This document shows positions 1 to 6,543 of a DNA stretch of 6,633 nt, one piece after another. The notes below the pieces were generated by a model, which made no database searches, was not told the origin of the DNA, and saw only the letters and a list, made by a program, of their open reading frames with translations. A program made the translations under genes and the position numbers. Origin of the DNA: JANYIP01 sp031394045. Lineage in GTDB: Bacteria; Actinomycetota; Actinomycetes; Prado026. The number at the start of each line of letters is the position of its first letter. Position 1 is the first letter of the stretch. The stretch spans positions 1 to 6,633 of the forward strand of contig JANMWN010000316.1 of NCBI GenBank assembly GCA_031394045.1. The letters run 5' to 3'.

Positions 1-12
1 GGGGCTGAGAGG

Positions 13-1350
13 ATGGCAGGCGTGACCTTCCCGTTCGACGCCCCGGCCTCCGAGTCGCTGTTCGGCCGCGCCCTCGAGGTGACGCCGGGCGGGGTCAACT
101 CGCCGGTGCGCGCCTTCCGCGCCGTCGGCGGTACCCCTCGCTTCATGGTCTCGGGCCGAGGGGCGTACATCACTGACGCGGACGGCCGCGAGTACGTCGA
201 CCTGGTCGGCTCGTGGGGCCCGATGATCCTCGGGCACGCGCATCCTGCGGTCGTCGAGGCGCTGCACGGCCGGGTCGACCAGGGCTGGTCGTTCGGCACG
301 CCGGCCCCCACCGAGGTCGAGCTCGCCGAGGAGATCGTCGCCAGGGTCGCGCCGGTCGAGCAGGTGCGTTTCGTCAGCTCCGGCACCGAGGCGACGATGA
401 GCGCGATCCGGCTGGCCCGCGGGTTCACCGGGCGCAGCAAGGTGGTCAAGTTCGCCGGCTGCTACCACGGCCACGTCGACGCACTGCTGGCCAGCGCAGG
501 GTCCGGGCTCGTGACGTTCGGCCTCCCCGACACCCCGGGGGTCACCGGCGCCTCCGCCGCCGACACGATCGTGCTGCCGTACAACGACCTGGCCGCCGTC
601 GCTGTGGCCTTCGCCGAGCATGGCCACGAGATCGCCTGCGTCATCACCGAGGCGGCCGCGGCCAACATGGGGGTGGTCCCGCCGCTGCCGGGCTTCAACG
701 CGGGCGTACGCGACCTGTGCCGCGCGGCGGGTGCCCTGTACATCAGCGACGAGGTGATGACCGGGTTCCGGGTCAGCGCCTCGGGCTGGCACGGTCTCGA
801 TGGCGTCGACGCCGACCTGTTCACCTTCGGCAAGGTGATCGGGGGCGGGCTGCCGGCCGCGGCGTTCGGCGGGCGGGCAGACGTGATGGCGCTGCTCGCA
901 CCGGTCGGCCCGGTCTACCAGGCGGGCACGCTGTCCGGGAACCCGATGGCCACCCTGGCCGGGCTCACCACGCTGCGGCAGCTCGGCTCCGACGACTACG
1001 CCCGGCTCGACGCGACCGCCGCGACGATCGGGCGGCTGGCCTCCGAGGCCCTCGCCAAGGAGGGCGTGGCGCACCGGCTGCAGGCCGCGGGGAACCTGTT
1101 CAGCATCTTCTTCGTCGATCAGGAGGTGCGCGACTACGACGACGCGCGCCGCCAGGAGGCCTTCCGGTACGCGGCCTTCTTCCACGCCCTGCTCGCCCGC
1201 GGTGTCTACCTGCCCCCGTCGGCGTACGAGGCTTGGTTCGTGTCGACGGCCCATGACGACGCGGCGATCGAGCAGATCGCCGACGCCCTGCCCGAGGCGG
1301 CCCGGGCCGCGGCCAGCGCAGCCACCGCGACGCCCGGAGCCACCGCATGA
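13..1350 (+). CDS. hemL: glutamate-1-semialdehyde 2,1-aminomutase
   Basis: This PLP-dependent class III aminotransferase-fold enzyme converts glutamate-1-semialdehyde to 5-aminolevulinate, the second step of the C5 tetrapyrrole route after glutamyl-tRNA reductase. It acts in the cytoplasm. Visible family motifs are TPGGVNSPVRAF near the N-terminus, SSGTEA (122-127), the CYHGH stretch (150-154), DEVMTGFR beginning at D246, the PLP-lysine motif FGKVIGGGLP with K274 as the expected Schiff-base lysine, and GTLSGNP (305-311). At 445 residues it is slightly longer than the usual ~430, mainly because of an Ala/Thr-rich tail of about 17 residues. The start is uncertain. ATG at 13 has GAGAGG directly against it, which is too close for a good ribosome site, whereas in-frame GTG at 22 has the same GAGAGG at a normal 9-nt distance. 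It is the first gene of the operon inside the window, and its stop overlaps the next gene by ATGA. Identity is secure; only the start is open. Confidence 0.96.
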   Translation: MAGVTFPFDAPASESLFGRALEVTPGGVNSPVRAFRAVGGTPRFMVSGRGAYITDADGREYVDLVGSWGPMILGHAHPAVVEALHGRVDQGWSFGTPAPTEVELAEEIVARVAPVEQVRFVSSGTEATMSAIRLARGFTGRSKVVKFAGCYHGHVDALLASAGSGLVTFGLPDTPGVTGASAADTIVLPYNDLAAVAVAFAEHGHEIACVITEAAAANMGVVPPLPGFNAGVRDLCRAAGALYISDEVMTGFRVSASGWHGLDGVDADLFTFGKVIGGGLPAAAFGGRADVMALLAPVGPVYQAGTLSGNPMATLAGLTTLRQLGSDDYARLDATAATIGRLASEALAKEGVAHRLQAAGNLFSIFFVDQEVRDYDDARRQEAFRYAAFFHALLARGVYLPPSAYEAWFVSTAHDDAAIEQIADALPEAARAAASAATATPGATA

Positions 1351-1994
1351 CCGACTCGACCACCACAGTCGTCCACCTGATGCGGCACGGCGAGGTGCAC
1401 AACCCCGACGGCGTGCTGTACGGCCGGCTGCCCGGCTACCACCTGTCCGACCTCGGGCGGCAGATGGCGCAGACGGTGGCCGAGTCGTTCCGCGGCCACG
1501 ACATCACCTACCTTGCGGCCTCGCCGCTGGAGCGCGCGCAGGAGACGGCGCAGCCGTTCGCCGCCGAGTTCGCGCTGCCGGTCGCGACCGACCACCGGCT
1601 GATCGAGGCGGCCAACCACTTCCAGGGCATGAAGTTCGGCGTCGGCGACGGGTCGTTGCGGCACCCCGGCCACTGGCGCTTCCTCGTCAACCCGGTGCGG
1701 CCGTCGTGGGGCGAGCCGTACCGGCTCCAGGCCGCGCGCGTGCTCGCCGCCCTGGGCGACGCGCGGGACGCCGCCGCCGGGCACGAGGCGCTGCTGGTCA
1801 GCCACCAGCTGCCGGTGTGGGTGACCCGTTGCTTCGTCGAGGGCCGCAAGCTCTGGCACGACCCGCGCAAGCGCGAGTGCACGCTGGCCAGCGTCACCAC
1901 GTTCACCTACGTCGGTGACCAGATCGTCGCCGTGTCGTACTCCGAGCCGGCCGAGGCGCTGCTCCCGGGGGCCAACAAGGTCTCGGGCGCGTGA
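1347..1994 (+). CDS. histidine phosphatase family protein (phosphoglycerate mutase-like)
   Basis: This is a 215-residue member of the histidine phosphatase (phosphoglycerate mutase-like) superfamily and is probably cytoplasmic, since no signal peptide or membrane helix is visible. The catalytic signature RHGE lies at residues 13-16, with H14 the expected phospho-accepting histidine. R63 in SPLERAQETA, the acidic E87 in LIEAANHFQG, and H153 in LLVSHQLPVW complete the usual active-site set. The ATG overlaps the hemL stop (ATGA), and CGGAG at 1335-1339 gives a ribosome site with 7-nt spacing. Its stop overlaps the GTG of the next gene. A homologue sits at the same place in M. tuberculosis (Rv0525), so the position is conserved. 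The substrate cannot be read from the sequence: the superfamily includes mutases, sugar and nucleotide phosphatases and cofactor phosphatases. A glycolytic mutase role is unlikely given this operon, but that is inference. Confidence 0.93.
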   Translation: MTDSTTTVVHLMRHGEVHNPDGVLYGRLPGYHLSDLGRQMAQTVAESFRGHDITYLAASPLERAQETAQPFAAEFALPVATDHRLIEAANHFQGMKFGVGDGSLRHPGHWRFLVNPVRPSWGEPYRLQAARVLAALGDARDAAAGHEALLVSHQLPVWVTRCFVEGRKLWHDPRKRECTLASVTTFTYVGDQIVAVSYSEPAEALLPGANKVSGA

Positions 1995-2596
1995 GGCTGT
2001 CCCGTCGGCACAGACCGACCCGTCGGCGTGGCCGCTCGCTCAGCGCGGTGGCCGCGGTGGCGGTTGCGCTGCTCGCGCTGGGGGCCTGCTCCGGGGGTGG
2101 CGACGGCGGGGCGGGGTACGTCCCCGGCGACGGCACCGTCACCGCGTATGCCGTGGCCGACCGAAAGGCCGCGCCCGCTGTGGAGGGCCCGACGCTCGAA
2201 GGCCCGACGCTGTCCCTGGCGAGCCTGCGCGGCAAGATCGTGGTGCTCAACTTCTGGGGCTCGTGGTGCGGCCCGTGCCGGGTCGAGGGACCGTTCCTGC
2301 AGACGATGGCCATCGAGTACAAGGCCAAGGGTGTGCAGTTCGTGGGGGTCGACCTGCAGGACGGCACGGCTGAGGCGAAGAGATTCCTGGCCGGCATCGG
2401 CTCTGCCTATCCGAACCTGATCGACGGCTACGACGGCCGGATCACCTTGCTGTTCAACGGGATCGTGCCCCCGAAGGCCATCCCCAGCACCCTGATCATC
2501 GATCCGCAGGGCCGGATCGCCGTCCGCATCATCGGCCCGACAACGGCCCCCCGGCTCGCGGCCGCGCTCGACCCGTTGGTCGCCGAGGGCGCGTGA
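1991..2596 (+). CDS. TlpA/ResA-family thioredoxin-like lipoprotein (cytochrome c maturation)
   Basis: This 201-residue protein is a predicted extracytoplasmic, membrane-anchored thiol-disulfide oxidoreductase. An Arg-rich n-region (residues 2-15) and a hydrophobic segment (18-30) end in the lipobox L30-G31-A32-C33, so C33 should be lipidated; a Ser/Gly/Asp linker follows. The thioredoxin-fold domain spans about residues 65-198, with active site W92-C93-G-P-C96 and the cis-proline at P165 in IPSTLIID. In System II cytochrome c biogenesis such proteins (ResA/CcsX type) reduce the CXXCH cysteines of apocytochrome c, taking electrons from CcdA, which is the next gene here. The GTG start overlaps the preceding stop (GTGA). 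The ribosome site is weak (AAGG, 10 nt upstream), so coupled translation is likely. It corresponds by position to M. tuberculosis Rv0526. A more general reductase or peroxidase-like role cannot be excluded by sequence, but the context favours cytochrome c maturation. Confidence 0.94.
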   Translation: MRLSRRHRPTRRRGRSLSAVAAVAVALLALGACSGGGDGGAGYVPGDGTVTAYAVADRKAAPAVEGPTLEGPTLSLASLRGKIVVLNFWGSWCGPCRVEGPFLQTMAIEYKAKGVQFVGVDLQDGTAEAKRFLAGIGSAYPNLIDGYDGRITLLFNGIVPPKAIPSTLIIDPQGRIAVRIIGPTTAPRLAAALDPLVAEGA

Positions 2597-3345
2597 TGAA
2601 CACCGGAGTCGCAGAGACCGTCGCGTCCGGCTCGCTGCTGCTCGCGCTGCCGATCGCGGTCGCCGCCGGGCTCGTCTCGTTCCTGTCGCCCTGCGTGCTG
2701 CCGCTCGTACCCGGCTACCTCTCGTACGTCACCGGGATGGTGGGGGCCGACCTCGAAGACGCCCGCAAGGGACGGGTGCTGCTCGGCTCGGTGCTCTTCG
2801 TCCTCGGGTTCACGTTCGTCTTCGTGTCGTACGGGCTCGCCTTCGGCGGCCTCGGCGCCGCGCTGCTCGAGCACGCCAACGTGATCACCAAGGTCCTCGG
2901 CGGCGTCACCGTGCTGCTGGGCCTGTCGTTCATGGGCCTGATCCCCGGGCTCGACCGCGACATGCGGATCCACCGGTGGCCGACGACGCTGGGCCTGGTC
3001 GGCGCACCCCTGCTCGGCGCGCTGTTCGGGCTGGGCTGGACCCCGTGCATCGGCCCGACCCTCGCCGTCGTCCTGACGCTGGCGACCACCGAGGCGTCGG
3101 CCGCCCGGGGCGCCCTGCTCTCGGCGTTCTACTGCCTGGGGCTCGGTGTTCCGTTCGTGCTGGTGGGGCTTGCATTGCGCCGCTCGGCCCGCGCGCTGGG
3201 TTTCGTCAAGCGGCACTACCGCGTCGTCATGACCACGGGCGGGGTCATGCTCGTGACGGTCGGCCTGCTGCTGATGACCGGCGTGTGGGGCACGTTGGTC
3301 GCCCATCTGCGGGGCTGGGTCAGCGGTTTCGGGACGGTGATCTAG
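2596..3345 (+). CDS. ccdA: CcdA-type cytochrome c biogenesis membrane protein (thiol reductant carrier)
   Basis: This polytopic membrane protein of about 249 residues belongs to the DsbD/CcdA transmembrane family. It passes reducing equivalents from cytoplasmic thioredoxin to extracytoplasmic thioredoxin-like proteins. Two redox cysteines typical of the family are visible: C33 in LSPCVLPLVPGYLSY and C151 in GWTPCIGPTLA. Each lies at a proline-containing helix break, in two halves that are pseudo-repeats of each other. About six hydrophobic helices are apparent, and the length is normal for CcdA. I place the start at ATG 2596, because GAGGG at 2585-2589 is 6 nt from it. GTG at 2593 is also in frame but would be only 3 nt from that site. 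The ATG overlaps the upstream stop by one base. The gene abuts resB with no spacing (TAG then ATG). The partner is most likely the lipoprotein encoded just upstream. Confidence 0.95.
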   Translation: MNTGVAETVASGSLLLALPIAVAAGLVSFLSPCVLPLVPGYLSYVTGMVGADLEDARKGRVLLGSVLFVLGFTFVFVSYGLAFGGLGAALLEHANVITKVLGGVTVLLGLSFMGLIPGLDRDMRIHRWPTTLGLVGAPLLGALFGLGWTPCIGPTLAVVLTLATTEASAARGALLSAFYCLGLGVPFVLVGLALRRSARALGFVKRHYRVVMTTGGVMLVTVGLLLMTGVWGTLVAHLRGWVSGFGTVI

Positions 3346-5034
3346 ATGAGCGCCGAGGCGCCGGGGTCCGTCGAAAGCACCGAGACTGTCGAGGGTGTCG
3401 AGTCCACTGAGGGCGTCGACACCGAGGCGGCCCCCCTCGAGGCGACGACGCTGTCCACCCAACCGCTGCCGCCACGGTTGCCCGGGCTGGGGTGGCGCGA
3501 GCTCGCCCGCTGGTTCTGGCGCCAGCTCACCTCGATGCGTACCGCCCTGTTCCTGCTGTTCCTGCTGGCGCTGGGCGCGGTACCCGGCAGCGTGTTCCCG
3601 CAGCGTGGCAGCAACCCCGGCGACGTCGTTGCGTACTACCAGCTGCACCCGAGCCTGGCGCCGTTCCTCGACCGGCTCGGGATGTTCGACGTCTTCGGCT
3701 CGGCCTGGTTCGCCTCGGTCTACCTGCTGCTGTTCGTCTCGCTGGCCGGCTGCGTGATCCCGCGCAGCCTGGTCCATGCGCGGGCGATGCGGGCCCGCCC
3801 GCCGGCCGCGCCGCGCAACCTCACCCGGCTGCCGGAGCACCGTACGTACCTCACCGCCGCAGCCCCCGACGTGGTGCTGACCGCTGCCGCCGCCGAGCTC
3901 AGGACCAGGCGTTGGCGGCTGGCCACCGACGAGAGCACCGTCTCGGCCGAGAAGGGCTACCTGCGCGAGACCGGCAACCTGGTCTTCCACCTCGCGCTGA
4001 TCGTGCTGCTGCTCGGCGTCGCGCTGGGATCCCTCCTCGGTACCAAGGGAAGCGTCATCGTGGTCGACGGCCAGGGGTTCGCCAACACCCTGACACGCTT
4101 CAACTCCTTCACCGCCGGGCGGGGCGCGAACACCGACGACCTGCCGCCGTTCTCGTTCATCATGACCAAGTTCTCGGCCACGTACGAGCGGGGCGGGCCG
4201 CAGAACGGCGCACCCCGCACCTTCGAGGCCAACCTGCTCGTACGCGACACCCCCACGTCGCCGCAGCGGCCGGTGACCATCGAGGTCAACAAGCCGCTGA
4301 CCGTCGGCGGCACCAAGGTGTTCCTGATCGGGCACGGGTATGCACCTGTCGTCACGGTCAAGGACGGAAAGGGCGACGTCGTCCTGTCCGGGCCCGTGGT
4401 GTTCCTCCCTCGCGACGGCAACTTCCTGTCGCAGGGCGTGATCAAGGCACCGGACGCGCGACCCACGCAGTTCGGCTTCCGCGGGCTGTTCCTTCCGACG
4501 GCGTTCGTCGACCCCGTCCGCGGCGGCATCTCGACGTACCCCGCCGCCGACTCTCCGGGCCTGCTGCTCACGCTGTTCAAGGGTGACCTCGGCGAGGACA
4601 AAGGGGTCAGCCAGTCGGTCTACACCCTCGACACCACCAAGATGACCCAGGCCGGGGCCAAGGGGATGCGGATCGGCGACCTGTGGGAGCTGCCGAACAA
4701 CCTGGGCTCGATCTCCTTCGACGGGTACCAGGAGTTCGCCTCGTTCTCGGTCGCGCACGACCCCGGCAAGGACCCCGTCTTCTTCGCCTCCATGACCGCG
4801 CTGACCGGGCTGATGCTGTCGCTGTTCGTCCGCCGCCGCCGCATCTGGGTCCGCGCGACGGCGCAGCCGGACGGGCGTACGCTCGTCTCCATCGGTGGCC
4901 TCGCCAAGACCGAGGCCGGCAGCCTCGCCGGTGAGGTCGACGGCCTGCTTCGCGAGCTGCTCGTCGTTGGGGCCGAACAGCCGGACCCGCGTGACCCGCC
5001 TGACCCGTCCGACCCGCTCGAGGAGCCCGCGTGA
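3346..5034 (+). CDS. resB: cytochrome c biogenesis protein ResB (Ccs1/CcsB1-type)
   Basis: This 562-residue membrane protein is one half of the System II cytochrome c synthase. ResB/Ccs1 pairs with CcsA/ResC (the next gene) to export haem and attach it to apocytochrome c outside the membrane. The layout fits the family: an acidic cytoplasmic leader (1-40), helix 1 near 65-83 after SMRTALFLLFLLA, helix 2 near 118-137, helix 3 near 209-230 with H215 in NLVFHLALIVLLLG, a large extracytoplasmic domain of about 240 residues, helix 4 near 478-495, and a basic stop-transfer RRRR followed by a cytoplasmic tail. H471 in the VAHDPGKDP motif just before helix 4 is a second conserved-looking histidine and a candidate haem ligand. 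Both ends carry short repetitive tracts, annotated separately. The start ATG follows the ccdA stop directly, with only a weak GGGACGG 8 nt upstream, so it is probably translated by coupling. The stop overlaps the ccsB GTG. Confidence 0.95.
   Translation: MSAEAPGSVESTETVEGVESTEGVDTEAAPLEATTLSTQPLPPRLPGLGWRELARWFWRQLTSMRTALFLLFLLALGAVPGSVFPQRGSNPGDVVAYYQLHPSLAPFLDRLGMFDVFGSAWFASVYLLLFVSLAGCVIPRSLVHARAMRARPPAAPRNLTRLPEHRTYLTAAAPDVVLTAAAAELRTRRWRLATDESTVSAEKGYLRETGNLVFHLALIVLLLGVALGSLLGTKGSVIVVDGQGFANTLTRFNSFTAGRGANTDDLPPFSFIMTKFSATYERGGPQNGAPRTFEANLLVRDTPTSPQRPVTIEVNKPLTVGGTKVFLIGHGYAPVVTVKDGKGDVVLSGPVVFLPRDGNFLSQGVIKAPDARPTQFGFRGLFLPTAFVDPVRGGISTYPAADSPGLLLTLFKGDLGEDKGVSQSVYTLDTTKMTQAGAKGMRIGDLWELPNNLGSISFDGYQEFASFSVAHDPGKDPVFFASMTALTGLMLSLFVRRRRIWVRATAQPDGRTLVSIGGLAKTEAGSLAGEVDGLLRELLVVGAEQPDPRDPPDPSDPLEEPA
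3370..3423 (+). repeat. 9-bp-periodic repeat in the resB 5' end
   Basis: Six consecutive 9-bp units encode the tripeptides VES, TET, VEG, VES, TEG and VDT (residues 9-26), a degenerate (V/T)(E/D)(S/T/G) array. GTCGA recurs at 3370, 3388, 3397 and 3415, all in 9-bp register. The tract lies in the predicted cytoplasmic leader before the first membrane helix, so length change there should be tolerated. The units are diverged, so this is an old or relaxed repeat rather than a perfect microsatellite. Confidence 0.6.
4984..5019 (+). repeat. four-copy 9-bp tandem repeat encoding Asp-Pro-X at the resB 3' end
   Basis: GACCCG recurs at 4984, 4993, 5002 and 5011, exactly 9 bp apart, with variable bases between copies. 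The units encode DPR, DPP, DPS and DPL at residues 547-558 of ResB, in its predicted cytoplasmic C-terminal tail. The array ends just before the ccsB ribosome site (GAGGAG at 5020-5025), so a change in copy number would alter the ResB tail but leave the frame and the start site of the next gene intact. Confidence 0.7.
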
Positions 5035-6077
5035 GCACGCAGACCTTTGCCCAGCTGAGCAATGGATTCGTCTACGGCGCCATGGGCGTGCTCACGCTGA
5101 CGATGTTCGCGTTCGCGGCCGAGCTGGCCTTCGGCACCCGCAGCCGGGTCGGGCGTACCGCAGCGGCCGCAGAGTCCGCCCACCTGGTCACCGTCGGCGC
5201 TACGGCTGCGCGAGCTGCTGCGGCGGACATGGTCGAGGCTGACGTGACTTCCGAGGTGGACGGGCCGGACGGCCCGGAAGCCACTGCGGCGGAGCCCGGC
5301 GACTCGGCGCGGCAGGCGCGGGCGGACCGCTACGGCGGCATCGCCTTCTCGCTGACCACCCTGGCGACGATCCTGCTGTTCCTCGGCGTCGTCTGCCGGG
5401 GCCTGGCGGCCAAGCGGGCGCCGTGGGGGAACATGTACGAGTTCTCGACGACGTCGGCGCTCGTCGTCCTCGTGGTCTTCATCGCGGTGGCCCGCCGCCG
5501 GCCGGCGCTGCGCTACCTCGGGACGTTCGTCGTGGTCCCGGTGCTGCTCACCCTCGGCCTGGCCGTGGCCGTGCTGTACGTACCTGCGGGCCCGTTGCTG
5601 CCAGCGCTCAAGTCGTACTGGCTGGTGATCCACGTGGCCGCGGCGATCGTGTCCGGCGGGGTGTTCACGGTCGGCGGCGTCGTCACGGCGCTGTACCTCG
5701 TGCAGGACCGTTGGGAGCGCAAGGGCGTCACCAACTCGCTGTCCCGGCGGCTGCCCCCGGCCGAGCAGCTCGACCAGTCGGCGTACCGGCTGTTCGCCTT
5801 CGTCTTCCCGCTGTGGACGTTCGCGATCGTCGCCGGTGCCATCTGGGCCGAGAACGCGTGGGGTACGTACTGGAGCTGGGACCCCAAGGAGACCTGGGCG
5901 CTGGTCACGTGGGTCGTCTTCGCGGGCTACCTGCACGCTCGCGCGACGGCCGGCTGGAAGGGCCGCAAGGCGGCGATCGTCGCCCTGGTCGGCCTGTCCT
6001 GCTTCATCTTCAACTACTTCGGCGTCAACATCTGGTTCACCGGCCTGCACGCGTACGGCGGCCTGCCCAACAAGTAG
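5031..6077 (+). CDS. ccsB: cytochrome c biogenesis protein CcsB (CcsA/ResC family, haem-handling subunit)
   Basis: This 348-residue polytopic membrane protein is the haem-handling subunit of System II and partner of ResB. The tryptophan-rich WWD signature is clear at about 272-290 (WAENAWGTYWSWDPKETWAL), preceded by the NMYEF motif (134-138). Candidate haem-ligand histidines match the family pattern: H201 in KSYWLVIHV and H340 in FTGLHAYG on the outer face, and H302 in GYLHAR inside a helix. One helix lies at about 13-34, then comes an Ala/Asp/Glu-rich soluble linker (about 36-99), then roughly seven further helices. The GTG start overlaps the resB stop (GTGA) and has a strong ribosome site, GAGGAG at 5020-5025, with 5-nt spacing. 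It is the last gene of the operon; the gene beyond it is on the opposite strand. Naming varies: this family is called CcsA, ResC or CcsB depending on the organism. Confidence 0.96.
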   Translation: MSTQTFAQLSNGFVYGAMGVLTLTMFAFAAELAFGTRSRVGRTAAAAESAHLVTVGATAARAAAADMVEADVTSEVDGPDGPEATAAEPGDSARQARADRYGGIAFSLTTLATILLFLGVVCRGLAAKRAPWGNMYEFSTTSALVVLVVFIAVARRRPALRYLGTFVVVPVLLTLGLAVAVLYVPAGPLLPALKSYWLVIHVAAAIVSGGVFTVGGVVTALYLVQDRWERKGVTNSLSRRLPPAEQLDQSAYRLFAFVFPLWTFAIVAGAIWAENAWGTYWSWDPKETWALVTWVVFAGYLHARATAGWKGRKAAIVALVGLSCFIFNYFGVNIWFTGLHAYGGLPNK

Positions 6078-6084
6078 CCGCTGG

Positions 6085-6363
6085 TCAGGGCCGGCCGGGC
6101 TGGGGGGGCTCGCCGCCGAGGCGGCGCAGGAAGTCGGGGTCGTCGTCTGGCGCGAGCGGCCGTGGCTGCTGCTTGGCCGTGGTCGGCAGCGGGGCGCGGC
6201 CCTGCAGGAACCAGGCGGCCGCACCGAGCACGGGGATCAGCACGACGAACGACCAGGCCGACTTCGACAGCCCGCGTACCCGCTCGGGAGGGGTCTGGCC
6301 GACGTCCAGGATCGCCCAGACGCCGACGGTCACGACCAAGAGGAAGAACAGCAGCCGGGCCAT
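6085..6363 (-). CDS. small membrane protein with phospholipase D-nuclease N-terminal (PLDc_N) domain
   Basis: This 92-residue protein has two predicted membrane helices (about 3-19 and 36-53), a short polar loop between them, and a hydrophilic Pro-rich tail. The second helix with W37, a central proline (P44) and the W51-containing end, followed by the tail motif APDDDPDFLRRL (71-82), matches the PLDc_N small-protein family common in actinomycetes. Despite the name there is no HKD catalytic motif and so no phospholipase activity is expected; the function is unknown. The ATG has AAGGAG (complement of 6369-6374) with 5-nt spacing. Its stop is 7 bp from the ccsB stop, so the two genes converge and probably share transcript ends. 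Such genes often lie near menaquinone biosynthesis genes in actinomycetes (M. tuberculosis Rv0544c is similar in size and setting, by recollection), but nothing in this window proves that link. Confidence 0.88.
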   Translation of the reverse strand: MARLLFFLLVVTVGVWAILDVGQTPPERVRGLSKSAWSFVVLIPVLGAAAWFLQGRAPLPTTAKQQPRPLAPDDDPDFLRRLGGEPPQPGRP

Positions 6364-6431
6364 GGCGTCTCCTTCGGTCGTCCGTGCAGCTTCTCCTCCC
6401 CAGCGTACGTCCGCTTCGGCTCGACCGCGTA

Positions 6432-6458
6432 CGTGACCCGGGCATCGCTTCGGTCACG
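6432..6458. repeat. inverted repeat, 7-bp arms with 13-nt spacer
   Basis: CGTGACC at 6432-6438 is the exact reverse complement of GGTCACG at 6452-6458. It lies about 70-95 bp upstream of the minus-strand membrane protein start, within the divergent intergenic region. It could be a regulator site or an mRNA leader hairpin for that gene. Dyads this short arise by chance in GC-rich DNA, so confidence is modest. Confidence 0.35.
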
Positions 6459-6487
6459 GCGGCGCGCGGCTGAGGTGTGTGATGGCG

Positions 6488-6519
6488 TGGCCGACTTCGG
6501 CCATGGCCGAGTTCGGCCA
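6488..6519. promoter_or_regulatory. two abutting 16-bp palindromes, candidate double operator
   Basis: TGGCCGACTTCGGCCA (6488-6503) is followed without a gap by TGGCCGAGTTCGGCCA (6504-6519). Each has perfect 7-bp arms around a 2-nt centre, and the copies differ at one base in that centre. Together they form a 32-bp near-palindrome, with centres 16 bp apart. They sit between divergent genes, 68-99 bp upstream of the ATG at 6587 and 125-156 bp from the ATG at 6363. Because neither neighbour ends here, a terminator role is unlikely and a protein-binding site is the simplest reading. Which regulator binds cannot be told from sequence. Confidence 0.6.
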
Positions 6520-6543
6520 CAATCTTGGTGCCCAGCAACAACT

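Noticed and set aside
6..8. TGA at 6-8 as the stop codon of an upstream overlapping-operon gene
   Set aside because: It would fit the tight packing of this operon, but only 5 preceding bases are present, so no reading frame can be supported.
2428..4758. Very long open frame on the minus strand opposite ccdA and resB (776 codons)
   Set aside because: The translation is rich in Arg, Gln, Glu, Gly and Pro with no recognisable domain, and it lies opposite genes with clear family motifs. Long antisense frames are expected where third codon positions are mostly G or C.
6111..6126. GC-rich hairpin CGCCGC-CGAG-GCGGCG just after the ccsB stop, as a transcription terminator
   Set aside because: It has no following T-tract and lies within the coding end of the convergent gene, where GC-rich codons could make it by chance. 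I see no convincing intrinsic terminator between the convergent genes.
4620..6224. Second long minus-strand open frame (534 codons) opposite resB, ccsB and the end of the small membrane protein gene
   Set aside because: It has the same biased composition and no domain, and it overlaps three well-supported genes. It is a GC-skew shadow.
6403..6434. GCGTACGT repeated at 6403-6410 and 6427-6434, with TACGCT (minus strand) as a -10 for the small membrane protein gene
   Set aside because: CGTAC-type words are frequent throughout the window, the two copies are 24 bp apart without symmetry, and no acceptable -35 lies at 16-19 nt from the hexamer.
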